A stretch of 64,000 nt of DNA from an uncultured Lachnospiraceae bacterium (GCA_910588965.1 CAJUSO010000011.1:1-64000); one strand, 5' to 3'; positions 36,814-46,445 are shown, counted from the stretch's first letter. Numbers and translations are program-made. The notes: generated by a model not told the origin, from the letters alone.

Positions 36814-38777
36814 TGGCAGGGATAGGGAAAGAAAAACAGCAGCAGGCTGGGGAAAAGAAGGAGGGCCGGCCCACAGGCCATCGGGCCTTAAAACCCCGGA
36901 TTAAGAACCCGGGGAAATTGTTTTCCAGGCTGATGAAATATATCCTGGCAAAATACAAATTCCACCTATTGCTTGTAGTGGTTGGCATTTTTGTAGGCGT
37001 GCTTGCCAATGTGCAGGGGACGTTATTTATGCAGACTTTGATAGATGTGTATATCCTGCCTATGGTTGGCGCTAAGGAGCCTGATTTTGCCCCGCTGGCG
37101 GCAGCAATCCTGCGCGTAGGCATGTTTTATGGGATTGGCGCATTGTCCACCTGGATGTATAACCGCGTCATGGTCAAGGTCACCCAAGGGACGCTCCGGG
37201 ATCTGCGTGACGATATGTTTACCCATATGGAGAGCCTTCCGGTTAAATATTTTGATACCCACGCCCATGGGGATATCATGTCTGTCTACACCAATGACAT
37301 TGACACCCTGCGCCAGATGATTAGCCAGAGCATGCCCCAGCTTCTGTCCAGCGTTATTATGGTTGTGAGTATCCTGGCCAGCATGTTTATCCTGAGCGTG
37401 CCGCTGACCTTCGCAACGCTTCTTATGGTCGGCATCATGCTTTTTGCCACCAAGTCATATGCAGGAAGGAGCGGGAAATACTTCATTGCCCAGCAGAAGG
37501 AAATCGGCAGGGTGAACGGCTACATTGAGGAAATGATGGAAGGGCAGAAGGTCGTAAAAGTATTCTGCCACGAGGAAGAGAGCCGGGAGCGCTTCCGGGA
37601 GCTGAATGACAGCCTGTTTGTAAGCGCTGATAATGCGAATAAGTTTGCCAATATGCTGGGGCCGGTCAACGCCCAGCTGGGCAATTTAAGCTATGTGGCC
37701 TGCGCAATCCTGGGCGGTATCCTGGCCATGAACCAAACCGGCGGGTTTACCCTGGGCGGCTTGGCCAGCTTCCTGACCTTTAACCGCAGCTTCAATATGC
37801 CAATCAGCCAGGTGAGCCAGCAGCTGAATAGCGTAGTCATGGCTATGGCCGGCGCGGAGCGTATCTTTGCACTGCTGGATGAGGAGCCAGAGACGGACGG
37901 GGGGTATGTAACGCTGGTAAACGCAAAAAGGGAACAGGGGAAGTTAGTGGAATCCAAGGAGCGGACCGGCCTGTGGGCTTGGAAGCATTTCCATCAGGCA
38001 GACGGCACTACAGACTACATTGAACTGACAGGGGATGTGGTATTTGACGGCGTGGATTTTGGCTATAACCCAGAAAAGATTGTGCTGCATGATGTGAAGA
38101 TGTATGCCAACGCGGGGCAGAAAATCGCATTCGTAGGCTCCACGGGGGCGGGGAAGACGACAATTACCAACCTTATCAACCGTTTTTACGATATCCAGGA
38201 CGGCAAAATCCGTTACGACGGCATCAACATCAACAAAATCAAGAAGGCAGACCTGCGCCGTTCCCTGGGGATTGTGCTCCAGGATACCCATTTGTTTACA
38301 GATACCGTTATGGAAAATATCCGCTATGGGAAATTAGACGCTTCAGATGAGGAAGTCATCGCCGCTGCGAAACTGGCGAACGCAGACCAGTTCATCCGCA
38401 GGCTGCCGGAGGGCTACCATACGATGCTGACCGGGGATGGGGCTAACCTGAGCCAAGGCCAAAGGCAGTTATTGGCCATTGCACGCGCGGCGGTGGCCGA
38501 CCCGCCTGTGCTGATTTTGGATGAGGCCACCAGTTCCATTGACACCCGTACCGAGCGGCTGGTGCAGGACGGCATGGATAAGCTGATGCAGGGCAGGACC
38601 ACCTTCGTGATTGCCCACAGGCTGTCCACAGTCAAGAACAGCGACTGTATCATGGTATTGGAAAAGGGCAGGGTCATCGAACGGGGCACCCATGAAGAGC
38701 TGATTGGCCAGCAAGGCCGCTATTACCAGCTTTATACAGGGAAGACGCCGGGGTTAGGGGCTGCGGCAGAAGAATAG
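36813..38777 (+). CDS. ABC exporter half-transporter, catalytic partner (subunit B)
   Basis: A 654-residue half-transporter with a longer basic N-terminus (about 45 residues), six membrane helices and a fully canonical ATPase: Walker A STGAGKTT, signature NLSQGQRQL, Walker B LILDEATSSID with the catalytic Glu. A roughly 40-residue insertion precedes the ATPase domain. It pairs with the degenerate subunit upstream. Start ATG 36813 shares its first base with the upstream TAA, and GGAGGTGG is well placed. Confidence 0.95.
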   Translation: MAGIGKEKQQQAGEKKEGRPTGHRALKPRIKNPGKLFSRLMKYILAKYKFHLLLVVVGIFVGVLANVQGTLFMQTLIDVYILPMVGAKEPDFAPLAAAILRVGMFYGIGALSTWMYNRVMVKVTQGTLRDLRDDMFTHMESLPVKYFDTHAHGDIMSVYTNDIDTLRQMISQSMPQLLSSVIMVVSILASMFILSVPLTFATLLMVGIMLFATKSYAGRSGKYFIAQQKEIGRVNGYIEEMMEGQKVVKVFCHEEESRERFRELNDSLFVSADNANKFANMLGPVNAQLGNLSYVACAILGGILAMNQTGGFTLGGLASFLTFNRSFNMPISQVSQQLNSVVMAMAGAERIFALLDEEPETDGGYVTLVNAKREQGKLVESKERTGLWAWKHFHQADGTTDYIELTGDVVFDGVDFGYNPEKIVLHDVKMYANAGQKIAFVGSTGAGKTTITNLINRFYDIQDGKIRYDGININKIKKADLRRSLGIVLQDTHLFTDTVMENIRYGKLDASDEEVIAAAKLANADQFIRRLPEGYHTMLTGDGANLSQGQRQLLAIARAAVADPPVLILDEATSSIDTRTERLVQDGMDKLMQGRTTFVIAHRLSTVKNSDCIMVLEKGRVIERGTHEELIGQQGRYYQLYTGKTPGLGAAAEE

Positions 38778-39093
38778 CCAGCGCCTGGGTAGGGTTTGAT
38801 GCCAGGATATAGGATCCATGGATTTCCAGCAGGGTTTCTGCAGGGAGGTTGAAAAAAAGCCCCGTGCGTAGTAAAATAAAGTTATCTTATAATTTGATGT
38901 TTTTTATGGCCCTACGCAACATTTTGGGCAGCAAGCCGCTCTATAGATGCAAGCAGGTAAGGCTTGCCTGTAGGAATCCAACGTCCAGGCCGGCAGGAAG
39001 CAAAAGAGGGAGGTGGCACAGTTTCTGGGGGAAGCAGGGGATAGGCAGTATTGCTGGCTGGGCAGCAAGTGGGGAAAGAAAGGAAGAGAGAGT

Positions 39094-39996
39094 ATGAAGG
39101 ATATCAGGAAGAAATTCATTTTATGCCTGTTGGCATGTGTGCTGGCATTCACAGACTTACAGGCCGTATTTGCGAAGACAGTACTCCCATCGAAAGAAGC
39201 TGTCTTTACGCCGTCTGTATTGGTAAAGGAGATTACAGAGGGCATGGCCTCCGTCCCAGTGTATGTCTACGACGACACTACCCTTTATATAAAGAACGGC
39301 AGCAAGACCGTCTTCCAGAAGACCTATCCCAAGGAAGGGATTAAGACCGTGAAGATGAAAAAGCAGAAGGGCGGCAGCAAATTAAAGTTCTACCTTGTGG
39401 CAAAACGCTCAGGGAAGAAAGGCAAGACTGTCACCAGGACCGTAACCGCGCTCCCCGTAATTGCCCCCGAGAGGTTTGATGTTGCCCTCCGGGCGCCGGA
39501 TCTTTGCAAATGCTCGCCTACGAATAAGAGTACGAAAATCGTGGTGATTGGTTACAAAGGCACGACCCTTGTCATCAAGAATGATAAGAAGGTGATAAAG
39601 ACCGTACCCTTTAAGAAAAGCGGGGAGAAGAAGATTACCATACCCAGGCAGGATGGCGGCACGCTGTATTTCTATACCAGGAAAGGGAGCCTAAGGAGCA
39701 GCGTGGTTTCCAGGAAGGTGAAGGATGTAGTTGCCCCGGATGCACCAAAGCTGAAGGTGAAGGGCGGCAGCCTCTATGTGAAGGGGGAATTGGGGGCAAA
39801 GATTTACCTCAAGGGTAAGAAGGGCTGGAGATATGTGGGGGCAGTCCTGGGCAGCGGATGGCAGCTTGTCGGGACCGGTGCAGACGGCGGCCGTGCGGAT
39901 TTCCAAGTGTACTTAAAAGATGCAGCTGGCAATAAAGGGAAGGCCGCAAAAATTAAGAACCCCAATGCCGGCATGCAGCCAGACCCTGTTGATTAG
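39094..39996 (+). CDS. Secreted Lys-rich protein with Ig-like repeats
   Basis: A 300-residue protein with a signal peptide (about 1-30, ending around AVFAK) and no lipobox. The mature part is strongly basic and consists of three or so beta-rich segments with short repeats such as TTLYIKNGSKTV and TTLVIKNDKKVI, typical of bacterial Ig-like adhesion modules. No catalytic domain is visible. It resembles in style the Ig-like region of the secreted protein at 31842, so both may act at the surface. ATG 39094 is chosen over an in-frame ATG at 39013 because AGGAAGAGAGAG precedes it and the signal peptide starts there. The 317 bases upstream hold no supported gene. Confidence 0.75.
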   Translation: MKDIRKKFILCLLACVLAFTDLQAVFAKTVLPSKEAVFTPSVLVKEITEGMASVPVYVYDDTTLYIKNGSKTVFQKTYPKEGIKTVKMKKQKGGSKLKFYLVAKRSGKKGKTVTRTVTALPVIAPERFDVALRAPDLCKCSPTNKSTKIVVIGYKGTTLVIKNDKKVIKTVPFKKSGEKKITIPRQDGGTLYFYTRKGSLRSSVVSRKVKDVVAPDAPKLKVKGGSLYVKGELGAKIYLKGKKGWRYVGAVLGSGWQLVGTGADGGRADFQVYLKDAAGNKGKAAKIKNPNAGMQPDPVD

Positions 39997-40089
39997 GGGA
40001 TGGGATATGGCCGGGATGGCAGAATACCTAGGAGGGAGCGTGTCAGATGAGGTGTGCAAGCCCCCTGGGGTGCCATAAGGAATACTATC

Positions 40090-40146
40090 AAAATGCCAAA
40101 AGCCCCTCAAAGCGGAACTTGTGCCTTGAGGGGCTTTTGGCATTTT
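40090..40146. terminator. Bidirectional terminator bordering the AT-rich island
   Basis: A perfect 21-bp stem (40090-40110 with 40126-40146) around a 15-base loop, with A and T runs on the outer ends. It can stop the secreted-protein gene on one side and the minus-strand island operon on the other. Confidence 0.9.
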
Positions 40147-40219
40147 GCGCAAAGGAAACAAGCAGCCCAAAGGAAATTTTCAGGCAGTTTATGGTGTATA
40201 ATTTGGGAGGGTTCAGGTA

Positions 40220-40942
40220 TTATGTAATAGGAGGAATATTCGTAAGCCTGCGTTTCATATCTTCTGGCATTGAGTTATCCTGATAGCCATGATAAAAGTT
40301 TCGCCAATGACATCTAAATGAATAATATACATCATGATATCTTGCTATCAGATGTTTCTCGTCTTTATCAGCCATAATTGCCCTATCCAAAACATATTGG
40401 GCCTCTTTCTCTTCCAAATCCATTATACTTCCCCATCCGTAGTTGGCTTTGTGTTTAGGGTTCGGTTCGTAGATTTTCCTATTTAATTTAAGCCAATGTA
40501 TATCAACATGTTCTTTTTTGGCGGCATTATCAATTTTTACATCTTTTTTAGTTGTTTCACCAAAAACGTAATCACCAGGAATTTGTTGTCCTAAAAAAGA
40601 ATCCCTTGTTCCAAGGCTAAATAATAGGCTATTTGTCCTATAAGCCATTCCGCATTGGACAGATTCTATACCTTCAAAAACAAATTTATCTGTTCCACAG
40701 GTTAGGTTATTAAAGTTTGTAAAGAATGTCCTTATTGCTGTTTTATGGTTATGGTTTAGGGAGTTATTATTCTCACTAAATATTTGTGGGAAATAATATC
40801 CTGGGGCTATTTCGGAACCGGTGATTTTCCCTTGTGAACATATCTTAAAAGTTGAATCCTGCTTACGAAGATATAATAAAGTTTCGATTCCTATTTTCAT
40901 TTTCTCTATAGCATCATATTTGTCTTTGAATTGGTAATGCAT
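40220..40942 (-). CDS. Unknown protein, third gene of the AT-rich island
   Basis: A 240-residue protein that I do not recognise. It has no signal peptide or membrane segment. Its C-terminal third is dense in aromatic and basic residues, with the striking stretch RYHDVYYSFRCHWRNFYHGY, containing three histidines and many tyrosines. This could be a nucleic-acid-binding or nuclease site, which is conjecture. It begins 39 bases after the ATPase gene; the ATG at 40942 lacks a well-spaced ribosome site, while ACGGAG lies further upstream, so a slightly longer product from a rare start is possible. It shares the AT-rich base use of the two genes upstream and probably forms one operon with them. Confidence 0.65.
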   Translation of the reverse strand: MHYQFKDKYDAIEKMKIGIETLLYLRKQDSTFKICSQGKITGSEIAPGYYFPQIFSENNNSLNHNHKTAIRTFFTNFNNLTCGTDKFVFEGIESVQCGMAYRTNSLLFSLGTRDSFLGQQIPGDYVFGETTKKDVKIDNAAKKEHVDIHWLKLNRKIYEPNPKHKANYGWGSIMDLEEKEAQYVLDRAIMADKDEKHLIARYHDVYYSFRCHWRNFYHGYQDNSMPEDMKRRLTNIPPIT

Positions 40943-40981
40943 TGCTATATCATTAAAAATAATCTCCGTTTAGCTATCCTT

Positions 40982-42073
40982 TCAAAAAAGCTGTGTTAAA
41001 GCATTATCCCACTCATCAAAAAAACCTTCTGGCCATATGTCAATATTCCCCTCGTTATCCATTTGGGGGGAATAGATATTTGTATGATATTTTGTCCCAA
41101 CATCTTCTTTCATAAAGAAAAACAGTTTTACATCGGCTGAACGGATTATTTTGTTTTTCGCTGAAATCCGTATACCGTTTAATATATGGTCGCTGTGGGT
41201 CTCAACTATAATCTGTGCACCTATCGATGCAGCTTTTGACAATAATTCCCCAATAATCCTTTGGGCTTTTGGGTGTAAATGCGCTTCTGGATTTTCAATA
41301 AGGATTAAATCATTTTTCTTTGCTTTTAATAATGCAACAAGGATCGGAAGGACGTATGTAATGCCGAATCCTACATTAATTGCCCTATACGAATTACTTA
41401 CCCGATCCCTACTTTTTTCCGTATACCGTAAACCGACAGCATCTGCTTCTGCAATTGGGGATAATTGTAGGCGGAACCCCTGAAAAATTCTCTCCATCCA
41501 CTTATTTATATAATAAAGCAGGTACTCATTTTTTGTTTCGTCTTGAAAGATTTTGTCTACTTTAAATGTAGCACCATACTTTTCTAAAAAATTAAGTGCA
41601 TTTTCCCCATGGCTGCCTAACAAATCATCTTGGCTAATGGAAGAATAAGTGGTTTGTGGTACTATTCTTTCAGCGGATAAGTACTCAAATCCATCCTTAA
41701 AAAAATTTAAATTTATCAAGTTGCTATTTTTGTGTTCTAAGATATGAAGTATACGGTTTTCAGGAACATATTCATAAGATAACTCTAATTTTTCATTTTT
41801 TTCATTAAAAATACGATATGAAATCCCTTCATCTTTTCCTGCATGCTCATATAGCAAGTCTTTCGCAGAACCTAAGTTGATATATTTGCCGCATAGCAAT
41901 AACTTATCCAAATTCCTATACTGCTCATAAGACTGGCGCAATAAAAGCAATGAATGGATGCAAGAAGATTTCCCACAGCCATTGGCACCTGCTAATATAT
42001 TTAAATTGCCAAATTCAAATGTAACATCTGGCAGACACTTAAAATTAATTAATTGCATTCTAGCTATTTTCAT
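40982..42073 (-). CDS. AAA family ATPase (SMC-like, DUF3696-type C-terminus)
   Basis: A 363-residue ATPase. Walker A GANGCGKSS spans residues 29-37, Walker B is LILIENPEAHLHP and the switch histidine lies in VETHSDHIL, the pattern of the AAA15/AAA21 OLD-like group. The C-terminal GNIDIWPEGFFDEWD is typical of DUF3696 proteins. Such ATPases act as sensors or motors in several antiphage systems. The start overlaps the upstream DUF262 gene by 14 bases, so the two are translationally coupled and the products probably interact. Confidence 0.88.
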   Translation of the reverse strand: MKIARMQLINFKCLPDVTFEFGNLNILAGANGCGKSSCIHSLLLLRQSYEQYRNLDKLLLCGKYINLGSAKDLLYEHAGKDEGISYRIFNEKNEKLELSYEYVPENRILHILEHKNSNLINLNFFKDGFEYLSAERIVPQTTYSSISQDDLLGSHGENALNFLEKYGATFKVDKIFQDETKNEYLLYYINKWMERIFQGFRLQLSPIAEADAVGLRYTEKSRDRVSNSYRAINVGFGITYVLPILVALLKAKKNDLILIENPEAHLHPKAQRIIGELLSKAASIGAQIIVETHSDHILNGIRISAKNKIIRSADVKLFFFMKEDVGTKYHTNIYSPQMDNEGNIDIWPEGFFDEWDNALTQLF

Positions 42074-43307
42074 TCAAGGCCTCCGAAATTATTTTTTGAA
42101 TGGTTTCATTTCTGCGAATAAATGATCGGTATTTTCCAGATCCTATATCACTGTAAAATGAACTTTTTTTGTCTAATTCTTCAATATATAACTTTTTGAC
42201 AGCATCTTTTTTTTGCACCAACAGAATTCTTTCTTGGGCATTCAACTTGGATACCCCATTTACCCATCCCTCAAATAAAGCCGTATTAATTGGCTTTATA
42301 TCCTGCTCTCTTATTTTAGAGATGCGCCTAAATGCATATCTCCCAAATACACAGTATACGCATTCTAAAGATTCAAAATATAAGTCTTTGCATTGCTCGA
42401 TAAAGTTATCATCCTGTTCATTTAAAAATGCCATGGCTTTATTTAAATATTCATCAATGCTGCAGTTTTTATATTCGTTCGGGCCCAAATAATGCAGTGC
42501 CAAATATCTCAATACCATCTCTCTGTCTTGCATCCGGGAGGAAGGCACATCATTTCCTGTAGCATCGCGGAAGAGTTTTGTTTCTGCCAACTCTTTTAAT
42601 AGTTCGGTAGCCTTACCTTGAAATAGGGCATGCCGTATCTCCTGTGGTTCCAAAGGTAATCCAGGAGTGTTTATTCTTTTAAATAGGCTATATTTTACTT
42701 CCTCTGGCGTTTCTGGCAATATTAAATAAAAAGCTAATTGCCCTTCTTCTATTCTTCTCTGGTAAATTCGGGGTAAGTCATCCATACTGCAATCATTATA
42801 ATCTGCTAAATATTCTAAATTAGCCAACCGCCATTTTTTCTCCAAAAGAAACTCATTCAATGTACACAATCTTTGTAAGCCATCTATAATTTTCCATTTA
42901 TTTATATCTCTTGCATCAAAATACATTGGAGGGATCGGTAACTGGATCATTAGGGATTCTATAAGCTGGCTCTTTACAGTGTTAGTCCACAAACTACGTT
43001 TCCTTTGAAACTCTGTATCCAAATCTATCTCTTTGTATTTTAATTTTTTGATTATGGCTTCAACGCTCAATGTTTTAGGCATAATAGATATTTTACTAGA
43101 ATCTAATATCATATTTCGCTGTTCTGTGGAATCTACAATTAGACTAAGGCTCCTTTCTTCTATCAATTCGATAATTTCATTATATTTCTCTTCCGAATGT
43201 ATCCCCAAATCATTCAATAGTTGTGTAATCGTTGTTGTTTTTATGTTACCGTACTCTTTTCTGGCGTTTAACATTTTCTCTACATTTTCTTTGATATCTA
43301 TATCCAT
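42060..43307 (-). CDS. DUF262 domain protein (ParB/Sulfiredoxin-like NTPase or nuclease domain)
   Basis: A 415-residue protein. Residues 1-75 are a helical N-terminal region of unknown family; the DUF262 domain begins near residue 90 with DTEFQRKRSLW and includes WKIIDGLQRLCTL, corresponding to the family DGQQR motif. DUF262 occurs in GmrSD and SspE, which degrade or nick modified or unmodified phage DNA. Here no DUF1524 HNH nuclease motif follows; the C-terminus is helical and Lys-rich. AAAGG precedes the ATG and a strong promoter lies 45 bases upstream. The gene is markedly AT-rich: in 42121-42180 I count 17 G+C in 60 bases against 29 in 60 at 44101-44160, a sign of separate origin. Confidence 0.88.
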   Translation of the reverse strand: MDIDIKENVEKMLNARKEYGNIKTTTITQLLNDLGIHSEEKYNEIIELIEERSLSLIVDSTEQRNMILDSSKISIMPKTLSVEAIIKKLKYKEIDLDTEFQRKRSLWTNTVKSQLIESLMIQLPIPPMYFDARDINKWKIIDGLQRLCTLNEFLLEKKWRLANLEYLADYNDCSMDDLPRIYQRRIEEGQLAFYLILPETPEEVKYSLFKRINTPGLPLEPQEIRHALFQGKATELLKELAETKLFRDATGNDVPSSRMQDREMVLRYLALHYLGPNEYKNCSIDEYLNKAMAFLNEQDDNFIEQCKDLYFESLECVYCVFGRYAFRRISKIREQDIKPINTALFEGWVNGVSKLNAQERILLVQKKDAVKKLYIEELDKKSSFYSDIGSGKYRSFIRRNETIQKIISEALNENS

Positions 43308-43351
43308 AATTTTTACCTTTATTTAGTAAACATATTTGTAGGAACATTTCT

Positions 43352-43380
43352 ATTATACCCTTAAAATATAGTTTTGTCAC
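43352..43380 (-). promoter_or_regulatory. Promoter of the AT-rich three-gene island
   Basis: On the minus strand GTGACA (43375-43380) and TATAAT (43352-43357) are 17 bases apart. The transcript would start about 40 bases before the DUF262 ATG. The remaining bases up to the sigma-factor gene (43381-43719) contain no gene I can support. Confidence 0.7.
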
Positions 43381-43719
43381 AAGAAATCACAAAATTTTCC
43401 ATCCTCTCCTTTGTGTTTGTACAAGATTTTTTACTTGCAGATAAAAAATAAAAAAATATGCAACATTTTACAAGGGAAATGCCTCTTATATAAACAAGGC
43501 GTTTATTTTCCCCGTCTTTATATGGTAAGATGCTTACAGCAAAGAAGCATGGGGGAGGGGGCTTAGGTTACAAGAAAAGATAGTACAACCCCGGGTATTT
43601 TCCGGAATATCCTTGAAGTATTCCAATAGGGCATGCAACATTTTCAGCGGGGGACGGCTCTTAAAAGGCAAGGGAGAGGCGTAAGTCTGTCAAGCTTGCC
43701 GGAGAGGACAGGTAGATTT

Positions 43720-44196
43720 ATGGAAGAGTTTATGCAATATTATGAGAAAGTATATCCACAGTTATACCGGACTGCCCTGTTCTATCTGCAGAACCAGCAA
43801 GAAGCAGAGGATGCAGTGCAGGATGCAGTGCTGGCAGCTTATGAGAAATTCCACCAGCTTCGGGACAAGGAGAAATTCGCCCCGTGGATTATGCAGATTT
43901 TAGTGAACCGGTGCCGGAGGCGTATGAAGTCCTGGTTCCGTAAGGAGAAGGGCATAGAGGACATTTCCCCTTCCCAAGAGATGGAATTGTCAAAAGCCCC
44001 GGACTTTGCCATGGCGTCGGCAGTAAGGCAGGTATTTGGGGAATTAAAGGAAGAGGAACGCGTGATTGTGGCCTTATCTGTTTTCGGTGGGTATACCGGG
44101 GAAGAAATCGCAGGCATATTAGGGAAGAACCACAGCACAATCCGTTCCAAGTATCGGAGGGCGCTCCAGAAAATGAGAAAGAAATTGGAGGTGTGA
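43720..44196 (+). CDS. ECF-type sigma factor
   Basis: A 158-residue sigma-70-family protein of extracytoplasmic-function type. Region 2 includes DAVQDAVLAAYEKFHQLRD and the following WIMQILVNRCRRR; region 4 includes EEIAGILGKNHSTIRSKYRRALQKMR. It should redirect RNA polymerase to stress or surface genes. The next gene, starting two bases after its stop, is a membrane protein likely to be its regulator. ATG 43720 is chosen as the start because it begins the region-2 homology; the open frame extends 29 codons upstream without a good site. Confidence 0.92.
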   Translation: MEEFMQYYEKVYPQLYRTALFYLQNQQEAEDAVQDAVLAAYEKFHQLRDKEKFAPWIMQILVNRCRRRMKSWFRKEKGIEDISPSQEMELSKAPDFAMASAVRQVFGELKEEERVIVALSVFGGYTGEEIAGILGKNHSTIRSKYRRALQKMRKKLEV

Positions 44197-44198
44197 GG

Positions 44199-46445
44199 AT
44201 GGGAAAGCGCGAAGGAATGGTAAGAAGGGAAGAAGATGCCATAAAGCAGTCCCTGCAGAAAGCGGCGGAAGCGGAACAGATACCAGAGAGCCTGCAGCCG
44301 AAGCAGATGGAAGCTTGGCTTAAGGAAGCAGCGGCCAGGAAGGGGCTCCCAGGGCAAGAAGCGCCTGCCAGGCCAGAGGGAGGGCAGGGCAGCCCGCATC
44401 CTACCAGGCCAAAGAAGCATTACCGTAAATGGTGGTATGGGACGGCGGCAGCAGCCTGCCTGGCAGCCGTTTTATTGGTGGCAGGGCGTTCCCACAGTTG
44501 GAAGACAGAACTATCTGATTCGGATCCAGGCAGGATGGAAGAGGAGATATATTTGGGCAGCGATGAGGGAGAAGGCGTAATGGAAGACAACGCATCTGGC
44601 AGCCTTAAGGAAGGGACTACCTACCAGGAGCTCTACCAATCCTTTTGTAAATCCTGGGAAAAACAGGCACAAATGTCTACGGAGGGGGAGAGGGGGCAAG
44701 AGTTAGAAGAAACGCAGGAAGCAGCTGCGGAAGAAGATTCAATAGCGCTGGGGATTGAAATGGGAATGGATGCAACGGATGATGCGGCAGCCGACGCGGC
44801 AGCCGGATCCACGTCGGAAGGCCAGGCGGAACTATCTGGGGATTATGGCAGGACGAACCAGCAGGAAGAAGGGGTAGAGGAAGCGGATATCATCAAAAAT
44901 GACGGCAGGTATCTTTACCGTCCCATCACGATAGATGATAGGGCAGGCAGGGAAGCCGTGCAGATTACAGATACCAAAGGAGGCCTGCAGAGGGCGGCTT
45001 TGATAAGGGGGTTTTCAGGGGGGCGCATCAATGAAATTTATGTATGGAAGGATACTTTGGTGGTCGTGGAAACGGGATGGGCTGACACAGGCAGCGGCAC
45101 GGCGGAAGGGGTGGTTAGGGATGATGTGGCGTACGAAGGCTCCCAGGCCCCTTTCAGCAGGATCCACATTTATGATATCAAAGACCGCACCAAGCCCAAG
45201 AAATTCCATGAATTTACCATAAAGGGCAGTTATCAGGATTCACGGATTTCTGATGGGTATCTCTATCTTTTTGCTGGGTACGATGCTAGCAAGCCCAGGA
45301 TGGAGATGGATTATAGGGCGTATGTCCCGGAAGTGGACAACGAGCCTCTGGAGGAAGGACGGATTTACCTTCCAGAAGAAACGGAGGACACCTCCTATCT
45401 GGTGATGGCGTCCATTGATATGGGGCAGCCGGACGCATTTACGGATACCAAGGCCATTGTGTGCCAGCCAGGCCATTTTTATGTGAGCACGGGCAACATA
45501 TATATAGCAAACACCAGGTATGCAGGCCATAGCCAGGAAGGGACGGTAAGCGACAGCACGCAGATTTACCGCTTTTCCTATCAGGACGGGAAAATGGAAA
45601 AAGAAGCAGAGGGCACGGTCAAAGGGACCCTCCGGGATGATTTTGCCATGAACGAGCACAAGGGTTATCTCCGCCTGGTCACCACAGTGGAGGAAGTGAC
45701 CGTGTCAAAAGTGGTGGACGACATCACAGGGGAGGAGATTGGAACTAGCAGCGTAGGGATGCCTGACACCAACAGCCTGTATGTGTTGGATATGGATTTG
45801 GAGGTTGCCGGGAAAATAGAAAACCTTGCCAAGGATGAGAAGGTCTATTCTGCAAGGTTTATGGGGGATACAGGTTATTTTGTTACCTTCCGCCAGGTGG
45901 ATCCCCTGTTTTCCGTAGATTTGTCTAACCCCCAGGAACCGAAAATCCTGGGTGAACTGAAAATCAGCGGTTTCTCAGAATACCTGCATTTCTATACGGG
46001 CAGCCAGCTCCTTGGCATCGGCATGGAAGCGGATGAAAATACAGGGGCTACAGATGGGCTGAAGCTGACGATGTTCGATATTTCAGATCCGGCAGACGTA
46101 AAGGCGCAGTCCACCATGCACCTGGAAGAATATGGCTATGCAAACGCCCTGTACGATTATAAAGCGGTTTTCATCGATCCGGGGAAGAACCTGTTTGGCT
46201 TTGCTGCTGAAAGCTATGAAGGGGATTATGCCGTCCGGTATCTGCTGTTTTCTTATGAGGACGGAGGATTCAAGAAACGCATGGAACTGGAGTGCGCAGA
46301 TTTGGGAACGGATGGTTCAGACAGCCTGCGGGGGACTTATATTGGGGATGTGTTCTACCTCATGTATGGCAGCGGGAGAGTGGAGTCTTACCGACTGGCA
46401 GACGGGAGCAAGATGGGGGAACTGCTCCCGCCCGGGGAGGATTGA
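44199..46445 (+). CDS. Membrane protein with extracellular beta-propeller, probable anti-sigma factor
   Basis: A 748-residue protein. The cytoplasmic N-terminus (about 1-75, with IPESLQPKQMEAWL) is followed by one membrane segment (about 82-98) and then a large extracellular part: an acidic linker and a beta-propeller-type domain of the kind annotated as secreted C-terminal beta-propeller. It is encoded two bases after the ECF sigma gene, so the N-terminus likely binds the sigma factor and the propeller senses an external signal; this is inference from gene order and topology. GGAGGT at 44187-44192 is six bases before ATG 44199; a GTG at 44193 lies on that site. No protease cleavage site is evident. 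Confidence 0.82.
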   Translation: MGKREGMVRREEDAIKQSLQKAAEAEQIPESLQPKQMEAWLKEAAARKGLPGQEAPARPEGGQGSPHPTRPKKHYRKWWYGTAAAACLAAVLLVAGRSHSWKTELSDSDPGRMEEEIYLGSDEGEGVMEDNASGSLKEGTTYQELYQSFCKSWEKQAQMSTEGERGQELEETQEAAAEEDSIALGIEMGMDATDDAAADAAAGSTSEGQAELSGDYGRTNQQEEGVEEADIIKNDGRYLYRPITIDDRAGREAVQITDTKGGLQRAALIRGFSGGRINEIYVWKDTLVVVETGWADTGSGTAEGVVRDDVAYEGSQAPFSRIHIYDIKDRTKPKKFHEFTIKGSYQDSRISDGYLYLFAGYDASKPRMEMDYRAYVPEVDNEPLEEGRIYLPEETEDTSYLVMASIDMGQPDAFTDTKAIVCQPGHFYVSTGNIYIANTRYAGHSQEGTVSDSTQIYRFSYQDGKMEKEAEGTVKGTLRDDFAMNEHKGYLRLVTTVEEVTVSKVVDDITGEEIGTSSVGMPDTNSLYVLDMDLEVAGKIENLAKDEKVYSARFMGDTGYFVTFRQVDPLFSVDLSNPQEPKILGELKISGFSEYLHFYTGSQLLGIGMEADENTGATDGLKLTMFDISDPADVKAQSTMHLEEYGYANALYDYKAVFIDPGKNLFGFAAESYEGDYAVRYLLFSYEDGGFKKRMELECADLGTDGSDSLRGTYIGDVFYLMYGSGRVESYRLADGSKMGELLPPGED

